From: Gulosibacter massiliensis
GTDB taxonomy: Bacteria > Actinomycetota > Actinomycetes > Actinomycetales > Microbacteriaceae
Assembly: GCA_945949175.1 (NCBI GenBank)
Contig: CAMFDU010000012.1
Location: forward strand, 1 to 37,649
DNA length: 37,649 nucleotides
Direction: 5' to 3'
Shown: positions 8,046 to 15,281 of the stretch, one piece after another
Numbering within the stretch: position 1 is the stretch's first letter
Layout: the number at the start of each line of letters is the position of its first letter
The notes under the pieces: model-generated
Told to the model about the DNA's origin: nothing
Database searches by the model: none
Seen by the model: the letters and a program-made list of their open reading frames with translations, nothing else
Translations under genes and position numbers: made by a program

Positions 8046-9425
8046 ATGGCTTTTGTTGACCCTACCCTCACGACGATCGACTCCGCCAACGCGGACCTCG
8101 CCGGCGTTGACCTTGTCGCAGAGCCCGCGTGGATTGCCCTCAAAGCGGCGGCCACCGCGCTGCAGGGTCTGCAAACCAAGAACGGCTCGATTCCAGAAAA
8201 CACGAGCGACGCAGCAGCGCACGTCGCGACAATCTGCTCCTCGATCGAGCAGCTCGCCCCGCACTTTCCGCACGATGCCAGCTACTTGGCCGCAGCGATT
8301 GCCGACTTTGGTCGCTGGGTCGAGGGCGGATTCGGCGAGCCCGATTTTCTCGCATCAATCCTCGAATTCGCGCCAGCATCCCAGCGGGTGAACGGCATCC
8401 GTCATCTCGTGATTTTTCCGATGTATACCCAAAACGGCAGCACCAATCGTTTCGTCGAGGCCGTGCTGGTCGAGGTTCTCTGGCCTGAATTCATCTCGGA
8501 GCTCGAGGCCGGTGACTACTCAAACAAGATGCTCGTGCCACTTCGCTTTCTCGACTTCACTGCCGGTTATGACACCAACTCAGCGGTGTTGTTTCCCGAA
8601 TCAGTCGCGATGAGCTCGGTTCCCTCTTTCACGTGGGGCGCGCTTTTTCAAGATCGCGAAGCTGCTCGATTCCGCAAAGTGACACAGGCGGCCGCCGAGA
8701 TAACAGGGCTCACCATGCCCGCGGATGCCGAGGAACTCCTCACCGACCAAACCTTGACCGAAGAGGTCTTCATCATGTGGGATCTCATTCACGACCGCAC
8801 CCACATGAGTGGCGATCTGCCTTTCGATCCCTTCATGATCAAACAACGTATGCCGTTTTTCTTGTACGGGCTCGAGGAATTGCGCTGTGACCTCACCGCT
8901 TTTCGCGAGAGCGTAAAGATCGACCGGGACAGCACTGCCAGCCCCGAGATTCGTCGTCGGGCCCGGCTCGTCCAGTACGCCGTCATCTTTGACCGTATCT
9001 TCCGTTTCTCGATGACCGGATCGCGCGTGCGCAACTATGACGCCGTTGCCGGACAGTTGCTCTTTGCCTGGATGCACCAGCACAAGGTGCTGCACTGGAC
9101 CGACAACAAGCTCTCTATCGACTGGGCGGACGTGCCAGATGTCGTGGTGTCTCTCGGGGACGCTATCGATGATCTTTATTGGCGCTCTATCGATCGCCCC
9201 AAGATTTCGCACTGGCTCGCCGCCTACGAGCTGGTTGCCACCACCCTCACGCCGCACCCCGCCTCTGTCTGGGCAAAGGGCGCCGACGCACTTCCTGTCA
9301 CCGGGGCGCCCGGTGAACTGACGGACCAACTACTGGATGATGAATTTCCGCTGTCGATGTTCTTCGAAGCACTTCAACGCAAAATTTCGCCGGTGATTGA
9401 GTCGACCGTCGGCATCCGCGCCTAG
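8046..9425 (+). CDS. Uncharacterised protein, DUF6421-like
   Basis: A 459-residue protein without signal peptide or membrane segments, recalled as the actinobacterial DUF6421 type, whose function is unknown to me. Notable segments are HDRTHMSGDLPFDPFMIKQR (about 250-270), rich in His/Asp and possibly metal-binding, then FFLYGLEELRCDLTAF, and a conserved-looking LLFAWMHQHKVLHW near residue 345. It appears leaderless (-10 box at 8034). It is followed after 9 nt by a threonine aldolase and then an FAD oxidoreductase, suggesting one operon. No enzyme class can be claimed. Confidence 0.75.
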   Translation: MAFVDPTLTTIDSANADLAGVDLVAEPAWIALKAAATALQGLQTKNGSIPENTSDAAAHVATICSSIEQLAPHFPHDASYLAAAIADFGRWVEGGFGEPDFLASILEFAPASQRVNGIRHLVIFPMYTQNGSTNRFVEAVLVEVLWPEFISELEAGDYSNKMLVPLRFLDFTAGYDTNSAVLFPESVAMSSVPSFTWGALFQDREAARFRKVTQAAAEITGLTMPADAEELLTDQTLTEEVFIMWDLIHDRTHMSGDLPFDPFMIKQRMPFFLYGLEELRCDLTAFRESVKIDRDSTASPEIRRRARLVQYAVIFDRIFRFSMTGSRVRNYDAVAGQLLFAWMHQHKVLHWTDNKLSIDWADVPDVVVSLGDAIDDLYWRSIDRPKISHWLAAYELVATTLTPHPASVWAKGADALPVTGAPGELTDQLLDDEFPLSMFFEALQRKISPVIESTVGIRA

Positions 9426-9434
9426 GGTAAAGGC

Positions 9435-10484
9435 ATGGAAAAACTGCACGACACCGCCTGGCGCGGATTCGCATCCGACAACTATGCCGGGGTACATCCC
9501 GAGGTGCTCGATGCGCTTGCCGCAGCCAACGGCGGACACCAAGTTGCTTATGGCGAAGACCAGTACTCCGAGCATCTCGGGGTTGTCATGGCGAAACACT
9601 TCGGTGACGGAATCGAAGTTTTCCCGGTGTTCAACGGCACGGGCGCCAACGTCCTTAGTCTGCAGTCGATGATTCCTCGCTGGGGTGGCGTCGTTTGTGC
9701 CGCTACCGCTCACGTGAACAACGACGAGTCCACGGCGCCGGAAGCCGTGGGCGGGTTCAAGTTGCTGACCGTCCCGGCATTCCAAGGCAAGCTGACTCCC
9801 GCTCTCATTGACGAACAGGCTTTTGGCTTTGGCGACGAGCACCGCGCCCAGGCCCTCGCGGTCACCATCACCCAATCAAGTGAACTGGGCACGATTTACA
9901 CTCCCGACGAGGTCACGGCCATCGCCAATCACGCCCACTCGCTGGGCATGACCGTGCACCTCGATGGTGCGCGTATCTCGAACGCAGCGGCCGCTCTGGG
10001 CGTTCCGTTCAGTGCGTTCACCCGGGATGCCGGCGTCGACATCGTGAGTTTCGGTGGAACCAAGAATGGCTTGATGGGTGCCGAAGCGATTGTGGTCTTG
10101 AACCCCGAAGCCGTTCACGGATTGATCTTCCTGCGCAAGATGAACATGCAACTCGCGTCGAAGATGCGTTTCGTTTCTGCGCAACTCATTGCTCTTCTCG
10201 AGGGCGACCTGTGGTTGCGCTCGGCGTCACACGCGAATGCAATGGCTACTCGCTTGCGCTCCTCGCTTGAAGGGGTAACGGGCGTCAACTTCACGCAGCC
10301 GACCCAGGCAAACGGAGTCTTCACGACGCTGCCGCCGGGCGTCGCCGACGAGCTACGCAAAGAGTTCCGGTTCTACGATTGGAACCCCGCCACAGGCGAA
10401 GTTCGCTGGATGTGCGCGTGGGACACCACCGAGGCCGACGTCGATAATTTTGCGGCTGCCGTCCGCCGCCTCGTTCAGGACTGA
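9435..10484 (+). CDS. ltaE: Low-specificity L-threonine aldolase family, PLP-dependent
   Basis: A 349-residue fold-type I PLP enzyme of the threonine aldolase/beta-eliminating lyase family, which splits L-threonine or allo-threonine into glycine and acetaldehyde. The Schiff-base lysine is Lys210 in SFGGTKNG, and Asp177 in HLDGAR is the residue that pairs with the pyridine nitrogen. The N-terminal FASDNYAGVHPEV matches the usual FRSDTVT.P..ML start region. GGTAAAGG precedes the ATG. It lies 9 nt after the DUF6421-like gene and 4 nt before the FAD oxidoreductase. Action on another beta-hydroxy amino acid, such as phenylserine, is possible given the aromatic catabolic surroundings, but that is inference. 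Confidence 0.88.
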   Translation: MEKLHDTAWRGFASDNYAGVHPEVLDALAAANGGHQVAYGEDQYSEHLGVVMAKHFGDGIEVFPVFNGTGANVLSLQSMIPRWGGVVCAATAHVNNDESTAPEAVGGFKLLTVPAFQGKLTPALIDEQAFGFGDEHRAQALAVTITQSSELGTIYTPDEVTAIANHAHSLGMTVHLDGARISNAAAALGVPFSAFTRDAGVDIVSFGGTKNGLMGAEAIVVLNPEAVHGLIFLRKMNMQLASKMRFVSAQLIALLEGDLWLRSASHANAMATRLRSSLEGVTGVNFTQPTQANGVFTTLPPGVADELRKEFRFYDWNPATGEVRWMCAWDTTEADVDNFAAAVRRLVQD

Positions 10485-10488
10485 ACGC

Positions 10489-12081
10489 ATGCCGCGTTAT
10501 GACGTCGACGTTGCGATAATCGGCGGCGGGCACAACGGTCTCGTTGCGGCGGCATATCTAGCCAAAGCTGGAAAATCAGTGGTCGTGCTCGAGCAGCACG
10601 ACGTGCTCGGAGGGGCTGCCATATCAGCACAGTCATTCGATGGCATCGACGCCAAACTATCGCGTTATTCCTACCTCGTGAGCCTGCTTCCCAGACGCAT
10701 CGTCGACGAACTTAGTCTCGATGTCACGACAGCTCCTCGACGCTACGGGTCGTTCACCCCCGCCCCGGACGGAAAGGCTGGTTTGCTGATCGACGAATTC
10801 GACGCCGAAGCCACTGCGCGGTCGTTCGAATCAATCGGTGCGGCTGGCGACTTCGATGCGTGGAACGCTTTTTACACAAAAACCGAGACCATCGCGCAAC
10901 GGTTATTCCCCACGGTTCTGGAACCGTTGAAAACCGAATCGGAAGTGCGGCAATTACTCGGCCCCGAATTGTGGAACGAATTCTTTGTAAGGCCCATCGG
11001 GGAAACAATCGCCGATTCGTTCGAGTCTGATCTCGTGCAGGGCGCCGTGATGACGGACGCACTCATCGGGACATTCGCCTCTAATCACGATGCGGCGCTT
11101 GACGCCAACAAGTGCTTTCTGTACCACGTGATTGGAAACGAAACCGGTGAGTGGAATATCCCCGTTGGCGGGATGGGGGCAGTGACAACTTCGATGGCGG
11201 CGCGTGCGCGGGAACTCGGTGCTGAACTGAAGTCAGGTTGCGAGGTGCTGTCCATTGGCAATCTAGAAGGCTACGCCGCAAGCGACAGTCCCGTTCGAAC
11301 CGTTACCTACCGCCAGGACGGCCAGACCCAATCGGTGTCGGCACGATTCGTGCTGGCCAATGTATCCCGGCCTGTTCTCGAATCACTCCGCGGGCGTTCC
11401 TCTACCCACAATATCGAGGGCGCTCAGGTGAAGGTCAACATGATGCTTCAGCGGTTGCCGAAACTGAAAACAGCCACCGATCCTGTCGCAGCATTCGGGG
11501 GGACCCTCCACATCAACGAGGGCTTCGATCAATTACAGGTAGCTTTCGAACAGGCTGCGGCGGGCGAGATTCCCAACCCGCTGCCGTGCGAGATTTATTG
11601 TCACTCGATTACCGACCCGACCATCCTCGGTGAAACTCTTCGCGAGTCGGGTGCCCAGACTCTGACTGTCTTCGCCCTCCAGACACCTCATTCGCTGTTG
11701 AGGGACACCGACAACGCCGTGATGCGTCAGAAACTTGAAGACGCGGTCATCGACTCCATCAATTCAGTGCTGTCAGAGGACATCCGCGATCTGTTGTTGA
11801 TCGACGCACACGGCAAACCCTGTATCGAAACCAAAACAACACTCGATCTCGAGCACGCTCTTGGATTGCCAGGTGGAAACATCTTCCATGCGCCACTCAG
11901 TTGGCCGTTCGTCTCGGACGACTCGCCTCTTTCGACACCGGCCGAACGCTGGGGTGTCGACTCTGGCGAGCCAGGTATCTTCTTCTGCGGATCAACCGCC
12001 AGGCGGGGTGGTGCAGTGAGCGGCATCGCTGGCCACAATTCTGCGATGGCTGTTCTTGAATCCGAATCGCGTCACGATTAA
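10489..12081 (+). CDS. FAD-dependent oxidoreductase, phytoene-desaturase/PYROXD2-like
   Basis: A 530-residue flavoprotein. The dinucleotide-binding fingerprint is at the N-terminus (DVAIIGGGHNGLVAAAYLAKAG...VVLEQ), followed by LGGAA typical of phytoene-desaturase-like amine/carotene oxidoreductases. A C-terminal FAD contact region, FCGSTARRGGAVSGIAGHNSA, is also visible. ATG at 10489 is chosen: CAGGA lies about 8 nt upstream, and it leaves 4 nt after the aldolase stop. An in-frame start at 10450 would sit within the aldolase. No carotenoid genes are nearby, so a role in oxidising a small molecule with its operon partners is more likely than carotenoid synthesis. Substrate unknown. Confidence 0.85.
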   Translation: MPRYDVDVAIIGGGHNGLVAAAYLAKAGKSVVVLEQHDVLGGAAISAQSFDGIDAKLSRYSYLVSLLPRRIVDELSLDVTTAPRRYGSFTPAPDGKAGLLIDEFDAEATARSFESIGAAGDFDAWNAFYTKTETIAQRLFPTVLEPLKTESEVRQLLGPELWNEFFVRPIGETIADSFESDLVQGAVMTDALIGTFASNHDAALDANKCFLYHVIGNETGEWNIPVGGMGAVTTSMAARARELGAELKSGCEVLSIGNLEGYAASDSPVRTVTYRQDGQTQSVSARFVLANVSRPVLESLRGRSSTHNIEGAQVKVNMMLQRLPKLKTATDPVAAFGGTLHINEGFDQLQVAFEQAAAGEIPNPLPCEIYCHSITDPTILGETLRESGAQTLTVFALQTPHSLLRDTDNAVMRQKLEDAVIDSINSVLSEDIRDLLLIDAHGKPCIETKTTLDLEHALGLPGGNIFHAPLSWPFVSDDSPLSTPAERWGVDSGEPGIFFCGSTARRGGAVSGIAGHNSAMAVLESESRHD

Positions 12082-12114
12082 CTCGACGAGGTCGGCGTGG
12101 TTGCCGGTCCGGCA

Positions 12115-12128
12115 CCCAACCGTCTGAT
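12115..12128 (+). repeat. 14-bp direct repeat, left copy
   Basis: CCCAACCGTCTGAT recurs exactly at 12702-12715. The two copies bracket the ArsR gene, the small peptide ORF and its terminator. This copy lies between the ends of the convergent oxidoreductase and arsR genes, next to a short hairpin TGCCG-GTC-CGGCA. Confidence 0.6.
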
Positions 12129-12134
12129 GGTTAG

Positions 12135-12473
12135 CTAGCAACAATCATCTTTCGCGCGTGATTCGACGTGGACCGCTGCGATAAGCCTTTCACCGGTGGG
12201 CGTAAGAGAAAAATGTGCCCATTTCCCTTTTTGCGTTCGGCTGAGTAGACCGGCATCGACCAATATCTTCATGTGATGACTCACCGTACTTTGCGCGAGG
12301 TTCGTGTCCGGGGTGAGATCGCAGATGCACGCCCCAACAAGACTTTCTTCCCGTGAAATTGTGAGCAAAAGGTTGAGCCGGGTCTCGTCGCCCATCGCTT
12401 TCATCGCCAAAGCAAGTTCGGCGACATTGATGTGATTCGCGTTCTTTTCGATGGTAGCCATACGAATAATCAT
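12135..12473 (-). CDS. arsR: ArsR/SmtB-family metal(loid)-sensing repressor
   Basis: A winged-helix protein of about 112 residues (108 if the second ATG at 12461 is used; neither has a Shine-Dalgarno). DNA-binding helices read DLTPDTNLAQSTVSHHMKIL with the wing at RTQKGKWAHFSLT. The sequence GACICDL at the start of the recognition domain matches the CVCDL arsenite-binding site of E. coli ArsR (Cys32/Cys34). The protein ends in DDCC, and these C-terminal cysteines could complete a trigonal As(III)/Sb(III) or other soft-metal site. ArsR proteins repress until metal binds. The divergent promoter region contains two operator-like repeats, and the only gene on the other side is a 21-codon cysteine-rich ORF, so that peptide is its likely target besides itself. 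Confidence 0.9.
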   Translation of the reverse strand: MIIRMATIEKNANHINVAELALAMKAMGDETRLNLLLTISREESLVGACICDLTPDTNLAQSTVSHHMKILVDAGLLSRTQKGKWAHFSLTPTGERLIAAVHVESRAKDDCC

Positions 12474-12522
12474 ATATTGACATTTATCGATATGAGCATG
12501 CTATATTGATTACAAATCGATA
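12474..12522. promoter_or_regulatory. Divergent ArsR-type promoter with two operator-like repeats
   Basis: ATATTGA-N5-ATCGATA at 12474-12492 and ATATTGA-N6-ATCGATA at 12503-12522 are two near copies of an imperfect inverted repeat. On the plus strand TTGACA (12477-12482) and TATATT (12502-12507), 19 bp apart, make a plausible promoter for the small peptide ORF; both boxes lie in or beside the repeats, so bound repressor would block it. A further TTATCGAT/ATCGATAA pair (12484-12491, 12516-12523) links the two sites. Confidence 0.6.
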
Positions 12523-12568
12523 AACTTCGATTTGAGAGAAACGGATGTTTGCGGCTGGGAGGTGAACC

Positions 12569-12634
12569 ATGAACAATCTCGACTCGAATCAGAGTAGTGA
12601 TGGCGGTTGCTGCGGCGGCCGCGGTTGCTGCTAG
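12569..12634 (+). CDS. Putative 21-residue cysteine-rich peptide
   Basis: A short ORF with a good ribosome site (GGGAGGTG about 4 nt before the ATG). The N-terminal half is polar (MNNLDSNQSSD); the C-terminal half is GGCCGGRGCC, four cysteines in two vicinal pairs, then TAG. It lies divergent from arsR downstream of an operator-covered promoter and is followed by a strong hairpin, so it would be the only product of a short transcript. Vicinal cysteines suggest soft-metal or arsenite binding, like a minimal metallothionein, or a signal or modified peptide. No similar protein is known to me. Whether it is translated cannot be told from sequence alone; there is nothing downstream for it to attenuate. 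Confidence 0.6.
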   Translation: MNNLDSNQSSDGGCCGGRGCC

Positions 12635-12646
12635 CAAGTCAACTTT

Positions 12647-12690
12647 GGGGCCCCATTAGTTCTTTGCCGAACTGATGGGGTCCCATTTCT
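12647..12690 (+). terminator. Strong hairpin after the small peptide ORF
   Basis: A 16-bp stem pairs 12647-12662 with 12669-12684 around the 6-nt loop TTTGCC, with only two G-T wobble pairs. It is followed by ATTTCT, a weak U-tract, 13 nt after the peptide stop codon. It may also act on transcripts of the convergent decarboxylase-family gene. Confidence 0.7.
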
Positions 12691-12701
12691 GTCCCAACAG
12701 C

Positions 12702-12715
12702 CCCAACCGTCTGAT
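12702..12715 (+). repeat. 14-bp direct repeat, right copy
   Basis: Exact second copy of CCCAACCGTCTGAT (first at 12115-12128), ending 6 nt before the stop codon of the acetoacetate-decarboxylase-family gene. It marks the right boundary of the ArsR/peptide module. Confidence 0.6.
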
Positions 12716-12721
12716 TCGTAA

Positions 12722-13534
12722 CTAGATGGTCGGTGTCGAACGGTCCGCGATGAGTTCGCCACCGTTGAACGTGACGCCCAGTTCGCGGTAGTAACCGCCG
12801 AGAACCTTCTCGACGGGAAGTATCGACTTCAGTTCATCCCACTGCGAGTCGTGCAATTCGAGTTCGGCGTCACCCATCCACGGGTCACCGAGTTCGGCGT
12901 CGACACCGCCCATCGCAATCAGTTGGTCAAGCGAGTTTCCGAGCCCCGGCGTGATCGATGGAACCCAACGGCTGTGCAGCATCTTGTGCCCGTTGACGAA
13001 ACCGTTCGTTTCGCTCTTTTCACGCAGTGTGACAACAGCGGACGCGAGGCGGTGGTCGTAGGCGGCGACGCTCGCGCCGAGCTTTGCCCCAGCTTCAAGT
13101 TTCGGGGTGGCCTTGCCATAGTTGAACACGCGCGTGACCGCGATGTTGCCGAGTTTCTTGGGGTAACCCTGAAACCACCCACGACCGATCGCAAAGTCTT
13201 TCGTTACCCAGATAGCAACACAGCGGCTGTACGTGACACCCTCGTATTTGCATCGCACGACGACAAAGGCCTCGAGATATTGCGAACGCACGGGGTCAAG
13301 AAGTTCGGCTCCGCCGGTGCTGCACGACTGCCAGTCGGCCCAAATAATCGCTACGGCGCCGGGGTTCTCGTCGGCCAGTTCGAGTTCAGGAGGGAGGATA
13401 GCGCGAACGTTTTGGGGGTCCGTAAGGTATTCGACCGTGAGCAGCGTACCCGAGTAAAACCAGGGCATCTCGGGCACAAGCGCGCTCTTCCCCGTCGGAG
13501 TCAGCGGGGGCAAGAATCCATTCAAATCAGTCAT
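12722..13534 (-). CDS. Acetoacetate decarboxylase (ADC)-family protein
   Basis: A 270-residue protein of the ADC-like superfamily. The characteristic segment FQGYPKKLG contains Lys126/Lys127; in acetoacetate decarboxylase the corresponding lysine forms the Schiff base with the substrate. Family members also catalyse aldolase-dehydratase or other imine-based reactions on keto acids, so acetoacetate is not assured. ATG at 13534 is chosen over GTG at 13543 because a -10-like TACAGT ends 7 nt before it, indicating a leaderless start, and neither has a ribosome site. Its promoter carries the shared palindromic operator, placing it in the same presumed regulon as the P450 and ligase. It is divergent from the permease. 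Confidence 0.82.
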   Translation of the reverse strand: MTDLNGFLPPLTPTGKSALVPEMPWFYSGTLLTVEYLTDPQNVRAILPPELELADENPGAVAIIWADWQSCSTGGAELLDPVRSQYLEAFVVVRCKYEGVTYSRCVAIWVTKDFAIGRGWFQGYPKKLGNIAVTRVFNYGKATPKLEAGAKLGASVAAYDHRLASAVVTLREKSETNGFVNGHKMLHSRWVPSITPGLGNSLDQLIAMGGVDAELGDPWMGDAELELHDSQWDELKSILPVEKVLGGYYRELGVTFNGGELIADRSTPTI

Positions 13535-13541
13535 GAAAGCC

Positions 13542-13570
13542 ACTGTACCGAATCATTCGGAAGCGAACAA
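13542..13570 (-). promoter_or_regulatory. Promoter and operator of the ADC-family gene
   Basis: On the minus strand TTGTTC (13570-13565), 17 bp and TACAGT (13547-13542) form a promoter. The operator TTGTT-CGCTTCCG-AATGA (13570-13553) overlaps the -35 box and the spacer. It fits TYRTT-N8-AAYRA with one extra matching base pair at each end. A separate palindrome, CCGAAT-C-ATTCGG (13548-13560), overlaps it. Confidence 0.6.
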
Positions 13571-13639
13571 TCCTTTGACGGGAACGTCGGAAACGACTGA
13601 CACTTGATTGAACCAAAAAGGTGAGTCCCCCTTGCGGTC

Positions 13640-13686
13640 TGGACAAAACTTCGGCACAGTAGTTAAAGTCGTTCGTACCAGAACGA
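13640..13686 (+). promoter_or_regulatory. Promoter and operator of the APC permease
   Basis: TGGACA (13640-13645), 18 bp and TAAAGT (13664-13669) are a plausible promoter. Directly after the -10 box lies TCGTT-CGTACCAG-AACGA (13669-13686). Aligned with the P450 operator (4443-4462), 15 of 20 positions are identical, including the central GTACC. Confidence 0.65.
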
Positions 13687-13721
13687 TTTGTGTGTCACTA
13701 ACTCAATGAGGAGATTCTGTC

Positions 13722-15260
13722 ATGGCATCAACCAAAGAAGCTGGCGAACTCAGGAAGGGACGTCTCGGTGTAATCGGGATTGTCTTCTTCGTAGTCGCAG
13801 CATCCGCCCCTCTCGTCGGTATGACCGGCGCGGTCCCCGTCGCAATGCTCGTCGGAAACGGTTCAGCCGTACCCGGCACGTATCTCGCGGTTGGCCTTAC
13901 CCTTCTGTTGTTCGCGGTCGGTTATTCCGCCATGAGCAGCCGCGTCACCAACACAGGAGCATTCTTCGCCTACGTTGGTCGCGGTCTCGGCACCAACATG
14001 GGTGTGGCGTCGGCGTTCACGTCGATCCTCGCCTACTCCACGATTCAGCTCGCCATTTATGGCTTCTTCGGCGGTCTTGTTCAAGGCACGATGGCCGGCT
14101 ACGGAATCGACCTTCCCTGGATTGTCTGGTCCGGCATCGCGTGGGTCATCGTCACAGCGCTCTCGCTGATGTCGGTTGACCTCGGTGCAAAGGTTCTCGG
14201 TGTGTTCCTCGTTCTCGAGTTGGCTGCACTGCTTATCGTTGCGGGAGCCATTCTCGCCAACGGTGGACCCGACGGTGGCGTCAACCTTGCCGCATCGTTC
14301 GACCCGAACGCCATTCTCGCCGGCGGACTTACCGGTGCAGCCGGTATCGCCATCGCGTTTGCCTTCGCCTCGTTCATCGGGTTCGAAGCCACCGCAATCT
14401 ATGGTGAAGAGTCATCCAACCCCAAGAAGACCGTTCCGACCGCGACCTACTGGGCCATCGGAATCATCACCGGCTTGTTCGCGATTGTCTCTCTCGCGAT
14501 GGTCACCGGTTACGGAAACGGCATGGTCGATGACGGTGCTGGCGGAGAAATGCCCGCCCTCGTTGCCGCCATCCTCAATGTGACTGCAATCGACGGAGCG
14601 CCGTTGGCGAACCCCGCAGGACTGCTGTTCGACCTTGCCAACACCTACGTTGGACCCTGGATTGTTGGCATCATGGAGATCCTCGTCATCTCGAGCCTCT
14701 TCGCCGGATTGCTCGCGTTCCAGAACGCAACCTCGCGCTACTTCTTCGCAATGGGTCGCGGTGGCGTCCTGCCGAAGTCGTTCGCGTCAGTCAATGGACG
14801 CGGTGCACCCCGCACGGGTGTTTATGCAACGTCGATTCTCGCGATTGCCGTCATGGCAATCTTCTTCATCACCGGTCTCGACCCCGTCCTGAACCTGTTC
14901 TTCTGGATGTCGTCGATTACCGCAGTTGCCGTCATGGTCGTCGAGGTGCTGGTCTCGCTCGCGGTCTTCCGCTTCTTCCGCAAGGAAGGCGGAGTGGGCG
15001 TGTGGAAGAGCACCATTGCTCCGCTCGCCTCGGCAGCACTTCTCGCCGGTGGCGTGTACCTCGTAATGAGCCGCTTCAACCTGCTCGCAGGAACTGCGGC
15101 GGACGGGGTTGACCCGTCGCTCCCGGAAAGCGCGTGGTCGCTCAGCCCCCTCGGCTGGTTCCTCGTGCTCAGCCCCTTCATCGCCGCTGCAATCGGATAC
15201 ATCGCTGCGATTATCAACAAGAAGGAAAACGCCTCGCTGGTCAAGGACATTCTGTCCTAA
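13722..15260 (+). CDS. APC-superfamily amino acid/amine permease
   Basis: A 512-residue integral membrane transporter with about 12 hydrophobic helices. The first helix carries the APC-type glycine-rich stretch (ASAPLVGMTGAVP), and the motif FIGFEATAIYGEESSNPKKTVPTATY in the middle is the hallmark of APC amino acid permeases (FxGFE...EExxNPxxxxPxA). APC members import amino acids, polyamines or other amines by proton symport or exchange. ATG with GAGGAG upstream. Its promoter carries the shared operator, so it probably imports the compound handled by the ligase and P450. The hairpin at 15282 ends its transcript. Substrate unknown. Confidence 0.9.
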   Translation: MASTKEAGELRKGRLGVIGIVFFVVAASAPLVGMTGAVPVAMLVGNGSAVPGTYLAVGLTLLLFAVGYSAMSSRVTNTGAFFAYVGRGLGTNMGVASAFTSILAYSTIQLAIYGFFGGLVQGTMAGYGIDLPWIVWSGIAWVIVTALSLMSVDLGAKVLGVFLVLELAALLIVAGAILANGGPDGGVNLAASFDPNAILAGGLTGAAGIAIAFAFASFIGFEATAIYGEESSNPKKTVPTATYWAIGIITGLFAIVSLAMVTGYGNGMVDDGAGGEMPALVAAILNVTAIDGAPLANPAGLLFDLANTYVGPWIVGIMEILVISSLFAGLLAFQNATSRYFFAMGRGGVLPKSFASVNGRGAPRTGVYATSILAIAVMAIFFITGLDPVLNLFFWMSSITAVAVMVVEVLVSLAVFRFFRKEGGVGVWKSTIAPLASAALLAGGVYLVMSRFNLLAGTAADGVDPSLPESAWSLSPLGWFLVLSPFIAAAIGYIAAIINKKENASLVKDILS

Positions 15261-15281
15261 TCACAAGTGGCGCATTCGGAC

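Noticed and set aside
12569-12690. The small cysteine-rich ORF plus hairpin as a leader-peptide attenuator.
   Set aside because: No gene follows on the plus strand; the next one is convergent, and the permease over 1 kb on has its own promoter.
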